Origin: JAXMHN01 sp964578605
Lineage (GTDB): Bacteria > Verrucomicrobiota > Verrucomicrobiia > Limisphaerales > SIBE01
Length of the DNA stretch: 64,000 nt
Direction of reading: 5' to 3'
Assembly: GCA_964578605.1 (NCBI GenBank)
Contig: CAZODO010000003.1
Location: 1 to 64,000, forward strand
Shown here: positions 53,458-64,000 of the stretch, one piece after another
Layout: each line of letters begins with the position of its first letter
Numbering within the stretch: position 1 is the stretch's first letter
Translations under genes and position numbers: made by a program
The notes under the pieces: generated by a model
Databases searched by the model: none
Seen by the model: the letters and a program-made list of their open reading frames with translations, nothing else
Told to the model about the DNA's origin: nothing

Positions 53458-53646
53458 ATGAAATCGCGCGAAGTGCGGAATGTGGTTGTCGATGAGGCGA
53501 ACGAAGTGACCTACGAGGTCACGGCCCGCCGGCTTTTGACGGATGGCGAGCTTTATAGCGCTGTTCGTGTCGCTCTCCTTAACCTGGGACGCAAACGCCT
53601 GAATAGAGGGGAGACGCTCAAGATCACGACCACGCGCTGGGATTGA
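53458..53646 (+). CDS. Small conserved-looking hypothetical protein
   Basis: 62 residues (MKSREVRNVVVDEANEV, then LYSAVRVALLNLGRKRLNRGE). A mixed alpha/beta composition and tight packing six bases after the Sel1 gene and five bases before the next support a real gene. No family is recognised. It may be a minor component of the same accessory transcript, perhaps phage-derived given its neighbour. Confidence 0.55.
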   Translation: MKSREVRNVVVDEANEVTYEVTARRLLTDGELYSAVRVALLNLGRKRLNRGETLKITTTRWD

Positions 53647-53651
53647 CGGCT

Positions 53652-53972
53652 ATGGAGAACGACCCTTACAAAGCACAAGCGGGACCGGAACTCGACGCCA
53701 TCATTCACGTGCGCTTGATGAACCAGTTGGCTTCGAACCAAGCGTGCCCCGCCTACTCCACCGAGGACAAGCCGGCTAAGCGAGTGCTCTCGAAGTTGAA
53801 GACCGGCCAGACGACCGTGATCGTCGGACGAACCGAACTGGAGGGCCGGACATGGTTCGCGCGCTACGAGCGAAGAGCGGCTTACGGGACGGAGGTGTTT
53901 GCAGGCACGTTCGCTCTCGCGATCTGTCGTCTCGCCCTGCTGCGGCTGGAAGAAGCGCCTTCTGCCCGTTGA
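53652..53972 (+). CDS. Phage ABA-sandwich domain protein
   Basis: 106 residues. The pattern ELDAIIHVRLMNQL, PAYSTEDKPAKRVLSKL, then TFALAICRLALLRLEE matches the phage ABA-sandwich domain, a small fold found in phage and prophage proteins that typically starts with a D-x-x-I/V-x-x-x-x-M segment followed by PxYSTD. No other phage genes surround it, so it is probably a domesticated or remnant gene. ATG 53652 is preferred; an in-frame TTG at 53643 overlaps the preceding stop. Confidence 0.72.
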   Translation: MENDPYKAQAGPELDAIIHVRLMNQLASNQACPAYSTEDKPAKRVLSKLKTGQTTVIVGRTELEGRTWFARYERRAAYGTEVFAGTFALAICRLALLRLEEAPSAR

Positions 53973-54062
53973 AACGGGCGGCACCCTCCATGGGATCCGT
54001 CCTCGGCCGGGGCTTGCCAGCGTCGGCGCCGGACCCCGGCAGGGCACTGGCCTCGGGCGGCC

Positions 54063-55217
54063 TTACTCCAGGTGCATCTGGACAAGCCGCCGGGCATGAT
54101 GCCACTTGCGGACAGCCTCGCGAAAGCGCGCAGCCGCATCCCGGACTTCATGGCGCAGTTGGAGGAGCTTCTCTCGAGACGCCCCCATTCCAGCCTCCAT
54201 GACGCGCTGATACTCGGTCTTCCCCTCCTCCCAACGCGCCGCGGCTTGTCGGAGGAACAATCGCGCTCCATCCAGCACTTGCTGGACGTGGGCAGGCACA
54301 GGCACCCCTTTCGCGCTCAGAGCGGCGAGGAGTTGGCGCTCCTGTTCCGCAACACGTGTGAGCAGGATCTTTTCGCACGGGACGCGGCGCAGTTGCTTGG
54401 CCAGGCCGAGTCGGCCCAACAGCCAGATACACCATTTGGTGGGATCAAAATCCCAGGGCCTGACTCCATTCCGGTAGTCGTGCTGGAATTCGTGGTGGAA
54501 ATTGTGGTAACCCTCGCCAAATGTCAGCCACGCCATCAGCGCGCTGTCTCTGGCCGTGCAACGACTGGAATAAGGCTGTCGGCCTACAGTGTGGCAAAGC
54601 GAGTTGATGAAGAATGTCATGTGGTGCACAAGCACGGTGCGTGTGACCCCGGCCAGGAGAAAGCCCCCCATTGCACCCGGTCCGCCACCCGTCACCCAAC
54701 CGAGAAATGTGGGCAGCAAAAAGCCGACGAAAATGGCCAAGGGAACATAGGAGCGATGCTGCCAGACCACGAGCCGGTCCTTTTGCAGGTCTTTCGCCCA
54801 GACCAGCGACGTGTCGGGAGGATAGCGAAAGAGAATCCAGCCAATGTGCGCGTGGAAAAACCCTTTGGAAATGTCGTAGGGGTCTTCGTCGTGATCCACG
54901 AACCGGTGATGCCGCCGATGATCAGCCGCCCACATTAACGCGGAGTTCTCGAACGCGGCGGCGCCGAAAAGAAGCGTCAAGAGACGCACGGGCCAACTGG
55001 CCTTGAAAGTCAGATGAGAAAAGAGCCGGTGGTAGCCAAGCGTGATGCTCAGTCCTGTCGCCACAAAGAAGAAAAGGAAGAGCGTCGCCTGAGCGGCGCT
55101 GACTCCGTAGTGCCATAGATAGATTGGCGTGCCCGTCAGAGCCAGAACCAATGTTCCAATCAGGAAGATACTGTTGGACCAGCGGACCCTTCCCCATGCG
55201 ATTTGAGCCATAAACAT
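54063..55217 (-). CDS. Membrane fatty acid (acyl-CoA delta-9 type) desaturase
   Basis: About 384 residues. The three histidine boxes of di-iron desaturases are present: HRLFSH, HRRHH and HNFHH. Membrane segments flank them (FLIGTLVLALTGTPIYLW, LFLFFFVATGLSITLG, VPLAIFVGFLLPTFLGW). It introduces a cis double bond into acyl chains and so affects membrane fluidity. The C-terminal ~100 residues (about 285-384) are an unusual basic, helical coiled-coil-like extension (RLFLRQAAARWEEGKTEYQ). Starts at 55217, 55211 and 55256 are possible; none has a good ribosome binding site. Conserved element B lies 230 bases upstream in the same orientation and may regulate it. Confidence 0.93.
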   Translation of the reverse strand: MFMAQIAWGRVRWSNSIFLIGTLVLALTGTPIYLWHYGVSAAQATLFLFFFVATGLSITLGYHRLFSHLTFKASWPVRLLTLLFGAAAFENSALMWAADHRRHHRFVDHDEDPYDISKGFFHAHIGWILFRYPPDTSLVWAKDLQKDRLVVWQHRSYVPLAIFVGFLLPTFLGWVTGGGPGAMGGFLLAGVTRTVLVHHMTFFINSLCHTVGRQPYSSRCTARDSALMAWLTFGEGYHNFHHEFQHDYRNGVRPWDFDPTKWCIWLLGRLGLAKQLRRVPCEKILLTRVAEQERQLLAALSAKGVPVPAHVQQVLDGARLFLRQAAARWEEGKTEYQRVMEAGMGASREKLLQLRHEVRDAAARFREAVRKWHHARRLVQMHLE

Positions 55218-55448
55218 TTTAAAGCGAGTTTCGCTCAGAAGCCGGGAGAAGAGCACATCGAATCGAGATCAAGTCCACCATTCCCCCCAAGGCTTCGGCG
55301 AGTTCAGATATGCCGATAACATCGCCGGTCCGTTTGGAATTGCAACCGAGTCGCCTGGGAGGAACACCCCCGCCTGGCGTTGGGACGTTTCACGGTGCGC
55401 TTTCGGGTCGCCTGAGCGATGGTTTGCGATTGAGGCGCCTTCCGGCGC

Positions 55449-55555
55449 GGTGTTATACAAATGTTACAACATCAGGAAGAGACGTCACTTCTGATTTCGT
55501 AATCCGTTTGGAACCAAGCAACTGTAAATGTTACAATTTGGCGACATTTCTCGGA
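55449..55555 (-). promoter_or_regulatory. Conserved upstream element, copy B
   Basis: Reverse-strand counterpart of 24481-24589. Block 1 (55555-55534, core AAATGTCGCCAA) and block 2 (55473-55449, core TAACATTTGTAT) occur in the same order, with start-to-start spacing of 82 bases against 84 in copy A. A second TTGTAACATTT lies immediately after block 1. It faces the desaturase gene, ending about 230 bases before its start. The sequence between the blocks is not conserved, as expected for paired protein-binding sites or an RNA with conserved ends. Confidence 0.7.
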
Positions 55556-55752
55556 CCTCCGCCGTCCCATGCCAGATTCCCGGCCGTGAGAGTGCGGGGA
55601 GTTTTGAACACTTCCGCAGGGCAGGGGTCAAATCTGGCGGTTCTCGGCAAGGTGCTTCAATTCCTGTGTTGCATCGTTTGAACTGGCATTGCTTGGAGCC
55701 TTGGAACATCGGGAGAGGAAGCAGAAAGATCACGATTGGGTAAGAATAACGT

Positions 55753-56493
55753 ATGTCCTTGCGGCGCGATTTTGAAACAAGCGGTTCCTGGTTATTCCGT
55801 CATCGCAGCTATCTTGGTCTTACTGGCTTGCCTCTCTTCTTCGCCGGTTTTGCGTCTTTTGCGTATTTTGGGCAACGGCATTCCTGGACCGAGGTGTGGA
55901 ACGTTGTCTGCGTGCTCGTCTCCCTGCTAGGTTTTGCGTTGCGCGTGATCGCGGTAGGTCATGTGCCCCGACGCAGCTCCGGTCGGAATACGCGGACCCA
56001 GGCAGCGAGCTGCTTGAACACCACTGGCGTGTACTCGGTCGTGCGCCATCCTCTCTACTTGGGCAATACCATCATGGTGCTGGGGATGGCTCTGTTTTTT
56101 CGTACCTGGTGGGTGGCGGCTCTCGTCGCCTGCGGCTGCGTCATTTATTACGAGCGGATCATCTACGCCGAAGAATCCTATCTCCGCATCTGCTTCGGCG
56201 AGGATTTCGAACGCTGGGCTGCCGCCACGCCCACAATCATTCCCAACCTGGCTCTGTGGAAGAGCCCCAAGCTGCCGTTCAGTTGGCGGAGCGTGTTGCG
56301 GCGCGAGTACACCGGACTGGCGCTGGTGACCATCCTCTTCCCGCTTCTCGAGGTGACTGGTGATTCAATCGCGGAGAAGCGGCTGAGGTTCGATTGGCCT
56401 TGGCTCGTCCTGGCCGCCTTGGGAGTCTTAGCTTATCTGGTCTTGCGATCACTGAAAAAGCACACCCGATGCCTGGAGGAAGCCGGCCGCTGA
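55753..56493 (+). CDS. Isoprenylcysteine carboxyl methyltransferase-like membrane protein
   Basis: 246 residues with about five transmembrane segments. The ICMT/PEMT signature GVYSVVRHPLYLGNTIMVLGMAL (about 97-119) and the later YERIIYAEESYLRICFGEDFERW, with the paired acidic and Tyr residues, form the SAM-binding site of this family. Bacterial members methylate lipids or small molecules at the membrane; the substrate is unknown. ATG 55753 opens at a conserved-looking N-terminus. It is divergent from the desaturase, with a 535-base gap between the starts. Confidence 0.82.
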   Translation: MSLRRDFETSGSWLFRHRSYLGLTGLPLFFAGFASFAYFGQRHSWTEVWNVVCVLVSLLGFALRVIAVGHVPRRSSGRNTRTQAASCLNTTGVYSVVRHPLYLGNTIMVLGMALFFRTWWVAALVACGCVIYYERIIYAEESYLRICFGEDFERWAAATPTIIPNLALWKSPKLPFSWRSVLRREYTGLALVTILFPLLEVTGDSIAEKRLRFDWPWLVLAALGVLAYLVLRSLKKHTRCLEEAGR

Positions 56494-56600
56494 CCCGCAG
56501 GCATCCACGCTCTAGCGTCGTCGCAAGGCTCGGGTCGCGCTTTGTTCGGCCGCCACCCGATGCCGCAGGACGAGAGGTTCACCGTCAGTTTGTGCCTTTC

Positions 56601-57329
56601 CTAGGCGGCGATTCCGAAGAGCTTCCCAACCAGAGCGGTGAGGGCCATGGCGAAGCTGCCCCAGAAACAGACGCGGATCGCCCCGCGAAGTGGTGGCGCG
56701 CCGCCCGTGTGAGCGGCAACCGCTCCGAGCGCGCCAAGGAGGAGAATAGCGAGAGTTGGGACAAGCCAGATGAGCGCGCGCGCGGGGCCGAAAGCAGCTG
56801 TGAGCAGTGGGACCGCAGCCCCCACTGAGAAGGCGGCAGCGGAGTAGAAAGCAGCCTGGAACGGGCGTGCGCTCAGTTCATCGGTAATTCCAATCTCGTC
56901 ACGGGCATGCGCCGCGAGGGCGTCGCGTTTCATTAACTGCCGGGCGACCTCGGCAGCGAGATCCTCGTCCAAACCACGTTTACGGTAAATGGCCGCCAAC
57001 TCCTGCTCTTCTTCCTCTCGGTTATTGGCGAGGGCCTGGGCCTCCATTTGGAGATCGGCGCGTTCCGTGTCTTCCTGGGATTTGACCGAGACATACTCGC
57101 CGGCGGCCATGGACATCGCACCCGCGACGAGGCCAGCCGTCCCAGCGAGGACGATGCTGCCGCGAGTAGCATTCGCGGCCGCAACGCCGACGATCAGGCT
57201 TGCGGTGGAGACGATTCCGTCGTCGGCGCCAAGAACAGCGGCACGAAGCCAGCCGGAGCGATGGATCCGGTGATGCTCGGTGTGGTGCTTCATTGGCCTT
57301 GAACGTGGTTTTTCGTTCTTCTCGGGCAT
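56601..57329 (-). CDS. VIT/CCC1-family iron/manganese transporter
   Basis: 242 residues, five predicted membrane helices. Family hallmarks are WLRAAVLGADDGIVSTASLIVGVA in helix 1 and AGAMSMAAGEYVSVKSQEDTE at the end of helix 2. A charged cytoplasmic helical region with many Glu residues (about 90-150), known for metal binding in this family, and helices 3-5 follow. It probably exports or stores Fe2+/Mn2+ at the membrane. The His-rich N-terminus (KHHTEHHRIHRSG) is noteworthy. It converges with the ICMT-like gene, 107 bases between stops. Confidence 0.9.
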   Translation of the reverse strand: MPEKNEKPRSRPMKHHTEHHRIHRSGWLRAAVLGADDGIVSTASLIVGVAAANATRGSIVLAGTAGLVAGAMSMAAGEYVSVKSQEDTERADLQMEAQALANNREEEEQELAAIYRKRGLDEDLAAEVARQLMKRDALAAHARDEIGITDELSARPFQAAFYSAAAFSVGAAVPLLTAAFGPARALIWLVPTLAILLLGALGAVAAHTGGAPPLRGAIRVCFWGSFAMALTALVGKLFGIAA

Positions 57330-58302
57330 TGAGAGACCAATTCAAGCCGAATTTCACAGGTTAGCAAGCGACGATATTCGCCACCACGACCTCGAATCAA
57401 TCGTCATGCCTGGAGTGCCCCTCCGACCACACTGACCAGCCGCTTCGACAAAGCACTGGCGCATCGCCCGACCTCTGTGCTATTCACACAATGTGCCTCA
57501 GATTACGGCTTTCATTTCTTCACGCGGCGCATGAACCGCGTCGCCTAAAATGCCACCCCGTGTCTCTGAGGCGGCTTTGACCGAAACGGAGCGCGAGATT
57601 TACTCGTGGCAGTTGCCCGTATCCGGCTTTGGTGAACAAGGTCAGCAGAGGCTCAAGGCAGCATCGGTCCTGATTTCCCGGTGTGGTGGATTGGGTGGAG
57701 TGGTCGCCTGCGAGTTGGCGGCGGCGGGTGTGGGACGGCTCATTCTGGCGCATGGGGGGAACATCAAGCCCAGTGATCTCAATCGGCAATTGCTGATGAC
57801 CCGCGACCGAATCGGCACGGCCCGAGTCGAATGCGCCGCCCACCGGCTGCGTGAGTTCAACCCGGACCTGGAGATCCTCGCCGTCCCGGAGAATGTCAAT
57901 CCAGCCAATGTGGAGCAACTCGTCGGGGAATCGGATCTGATCGTTGACGCCGCTCCGTTATTTGAAGAGCGTTACGTCCTCAACCGCGAGGCAATGCGCC
58001 AGCGAAAGCCACTCGTGGAAGCTGCCATTGAGGAGTTGGAGGCTTACATCACGACGATTCTGCCTGGCAAGACAGCCTGCTTGCGCTGCCTCTATCCCGA
58101 ACCTTCGGCGACATGGACTCGGCGGTTCCCCGTGTTTGGAGCTGTTTCCGGCACGGTCGGTTGCCTCGCCGCCATGGAAGCGATCAAAGTGTTGGCTGGC
58201 TTCGGTAAGCCTCTCTTCGGGATTCTGCTGACCTGCGATCTCCGCGACATGACTTTTCGGCGGCTACGTGTGCGGCGGAATCCTCAGTGTACCGAGTGCG
58301 GT

Positions 58303-62082
<3,780 letters not shown>

Positions 62083-62132
62083 CCTCGCATGAAGACGGCG
62101 AGGGCGTCAAGGGATCAAGCCGCGAAACCGCG

Positions 62133-62606
62133 TCACTTCAAGAAGCTTTTCAGCATCCAGATTGTCTTCTGGTGCAAGGTGACCCGTTCGATCATCAGGT
62201 CCTGACTTTCGGGATCATTGGCTTCGCCCGCGAGGTCGCGCGCTTTGGAGGCATCGGCGACAAGCTTCTCAATGGCCGCGATCAGCATCTTCACGTATTC
62301 CTCTTGAGGCAGCGGCGCCGCGAACTCCTTGATCTGCGCGGTTTGGGCGAGCTTGCTCAGTCCGCCGATGGCATACGCCCCGCGGGCGCGGATCCGCTCG
62401 GCAATGTCATCCGAAGCCGTGAAGAGTTCCTCATACTGGGTCTGGAAAGCTGTGTGGAGCGCGAAGAAGCCCGGGCCTTCGACATTCCAATGGGCCAAAT
62501 GGGTCAACGCCATCAAGGCATAAGTGTCGGCAAGCACCTGGTTAAGGCTGGCGTTGAGCGAAGTGGCGGATGCAGCCGTGGCGGCCGTGTTCTGTTCGGT
62601 TTTCAT
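62133..62606 (-). CDS. dps: Dps-family DNA-binding ferritin-like protein
   Basis: 157 residues. A four-helix ferritin-like fold with the Dps ferroxidase residues in ALTHLAHWNVEGPGFFALHTAFQTQYEELF (split here into H-x-x-H-W-N and the downstream E) and a second conserved DIAERIRARG. It stores iron and protects DNA from peroxide. The N-terminal tail is short, Ala/Thr/Ser-rich and lacks the Lys cluster of E. coli Dps, so DNA binding is uncertain. It lies 50 bases upstream of the mfd start on the same strand and could be co-transcribed with it. Confidence 0.9.
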   Translation of the reverse strand: MKTEQNTAATAASATSLNASLNQVLADTYALMALTHLAHWNVEGPGFFALHTAFQTQYEELFTASDDIAERIRARGAYAIGGLSKLAQTAQIKEFAAPLPQEEYVKMLIAAIEKLVADASKARDLAGEANDPESQDLMIERVTLHQKTIWMLKSFLK

Positions 62607-62912
62607 GTTAGCAAGTCGTCTTTCTGGTGTTTCTCAAGCCCTTGCAGGCTTCCCACTCCACCTTAACGCGATCCGGCGGGTCACGCCAAGGCTGAACCTT
62701 CCCGTCTTTCCCCCGGTTGGTTCGGGAAGGGCGCCTCTCACGTCTTCCGCGCGGGCAAAGGCTCGTTTCCGGTCCAGATGCCGCCGGGAAGGGCCTAAAG
62801 CGGGCTGCACCCGCTCAGCACGGTCGGTTTCGGGACCCGCGTGGCGCCTTGCTGCTTGAAGCGGTCCGGCCGGGCTGCTAGCAATTCCGCTCTGGTGATC
62901 ACCGTGGGAAAG

Positions 62913-63638
62913 ATGCCTTCTCGAACCGACCCACGCGCCCGCATCTTTCGCGTGCGCGGTTTGACGAAGGTGTACGGGGAAGGCGAAGCCGAAGTGCGGG
63001 CGTTGTCGGGCGTGGACCTGGACTTGTATGAGGGCGAATTCATTGTCCTCCTGGGGCCCTCCGGAAGCGGCAAGACCACTCTGTTGAACAACTTGGGCGG
63101 ACTCGATGTGCCCAGCGCAGGCGAACTCTGTTATCGAGACCTGGATCTCACCAGCGCGACCGAAAACGACCTGACCCAGTTCCGGCGGGAACGCATCGGG
63201 TTCATCTTCCAGTTCTATAACCTCATCCCAAGCCTGACGGCGCGGGAGAACGTGGCCTTGATTGCCGAAATCGCCCGGGACCCGATGGCGGCCGAAGCCG
63301 CCCTCGACCTCGTCAACCTCGGCGCGCGCCTGGATCATTTCCCCGCGCAGCTTTCCGGGGGCGAACAACAACGAGTTGCCATCGCCCGGGCCATCGCGAA
63401 GCGGCCCGAAGTGTTGCTCTGCGACGAACCGACCGGCGCCTTGGACTTGCGCACGGGAATCGTCGTGCTCGAAGCGATCGAGCGCGTGAACCGCGAGCTT
63501 GGCACTCTCACGGTCGTCATCACTCATAACGCCGTTATGGCCGCCATGGCGGACCGCGTGATCTACTTCGCCGACGGCCGGGTCCACCACATCTGCGAGA
63601 ACGCCAACCGGGCCCCGGCAGCTTCGCTCGAATGGTGA
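62913..63638 (+). CDS. ABC transporter ATP-binding protein (MacB/LolD type)
   Basis: 241 residues. Walker A GPSGSGKTTLLN near residue 54, Q-loop (FIFQFYNLIPSLTARENV), signature LSGGEQQRVAIARA, Walker B VLLCDEPTGALD and the H-loop THN. The FQFYNLIPSLTA pattern is typical of the MacB/LolD/FtsE group that drives FtsX-like permeases exporting lipids, peptides or antibiotics. ATG 62913 gives MPSRTDPRARIFRV; the frame to 62841 is less conserved. It overlaps the downstream permease by one base (TGATG). Confidence 0.94.
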   Translation: MPSRTDPRARIFRVRGLTKVYGEGEAEVRALSGVDLDLYEGEFIVLLGPSGSGKTTLLNNLGGLDVPSAGELCYRDLDLTSATENDLTQFRRERIGFIFQFYNLIPSLTARENVALIAEIARDPMAAEAALDLVNLGARLDHFPAQLSGGEQQRVAIARAIAKRPEVLLCDEPTGALDLRTGIVVLEAIERVNRELGTLTVVITHNAVMAAMADRVIYFADGRVHHICENANRAPAASLEW

Positions 63639-64000
63639 TGATCTCGCACCTCGACCGCAAATTGGTCCGCGACCTGCGACGGATGAAAGGGCAGGCCGCT
63701 GCGGTCGCGGTGGTGATGGGCTGTGGGCTGGCGATGATGATCATGGCGCGCAGCCTGATCCACTCCCTCGAAAGCACGCGGCAGGAGTATTACCAATCCA
63801 ACCGTTTCGCCGAAGTCTTCGCCCACCTCAAACGCGCGCCCAATTCTCTGATGGACCGGGTCCGGACCCTCCCTGGCGTGGCTGCCGCCCAGTCGGGCAT
63901 TTCGGCTAAAGTCACGCTCGATGTTCCCGGTCTGGAAGAACCCGCCAGCGGCCTGATGCGGTCCGTTCCCGACGCGGGCGACCCGGATCTAAACCGTCTC
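63638..64000 (+). CDS. FtsX-like ABC permease, cut by the window end
   Basis: N-terminal 121 residues only. It starts MISHLDRKLVRDLRRMKG followed by the first transmembrane helix (AVAVVMGCGLAMMIMA) and the beginning of the periplasmic MacB-like domain (LPGVAAAQSGISAKV). ATG 63638 overlaps the ATPase stop; in-frame starts at 63635 and 63632 are alternatives. It partners with the preceding ATPase in an export or lipoprotein-release type transporter. The rest lies beyond position 64000. Confidence 0.85.
   Translation, partial: MISHLDRKLVRDLRRMKGQAAAVAVVMGCGLAMMIMARSLIHSLESTRQEYYQSNRFAEVFAHLKRAPNSLMDRVRTLPGVAAAQSGISAKVTLDVPGLEEPASGLMRSVPDAGDPDLNRL

Overview
The window looks like a high-GC chromosome segment of a Verrucomicrobiota bacterium, probably near Pedosphaera/Limisphaerales. 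This assignment is inferred. It rests on a periplasmic sulfatase, large secreted beta-propeller/Ig proteins that share a C-terminal module, weak or absent Shine-Dalgarno sequences, and a SAM-controlled threonine-synthase/sulfur-carrier/NIL operon. No rRNA, tRNA, IS element or CRISPR array was recognised.

Layout. 1-353 holds an 11-bp repeat array and the dnaK leader. 354-4375 is the chaperone cluster dnaK-groES-groEL. 4532-7726 is a SWIM/SNF2 helicase. 7790-10467 is a soluble multi-PAS histidine kinase with a NarL-type regulator. After an intergenic 11-bp array comes a large secreted propeller/Ig protein (11120-14350). 14374-17346 (minus) holds a glucosamine-6-phosphate deaminase and the operon thrC-like / CysO-like sulfur carrier / NIL domain protein, led by a clear SAM-I riboswitch. 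17476-25104 carries xdhC, a MobA/MocA-like nucleotidyltransferase, a sulfatase and several small or secreted proteins.

25185-49769 (minus) is a type II secretion operon in the order E-F-G-H-I-J-K-L-M-D plus a lipoprotein, with many 4-base start/stop overlaps. Its secretin is enormous: about 4,660 residues with roughly 50 secretin-N-like modules, including a 936-bp in-frame tandem duplication. A canonical GspD is about 650-750 residues with 3-4 such modules. GspC and the prepilin peptidase are not in the window.

50459-64000 is mixed housekeeping and accessory DNA: a B12/radical-SAM protein with a STAS tail, a Sel1 / small ORF / phage ABA-sandwich islet, a fatty acid desaturase, an isoprenylcysteine-methyltransferase-like membrane protein, a VIT-family transporter, a ThiF/MoeB-like E1 enzyme, mfd, dps, and an ABC ATPase followed by a permease cut by the window end.

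The most notable observations are: (1) the SAM-I riboswitch on a thrC/sulfur-carrier/NIL operon, which points to carrier-protein-dependent homocysteine synthesis; (2) the giant T2SS secretin and its duplication; (3) a family of helically phased 11-bp repeat arrays in three intergenic regions; and (4) a conserved ~108-bp element placed in the same orientation upstream of two unrelated genes.
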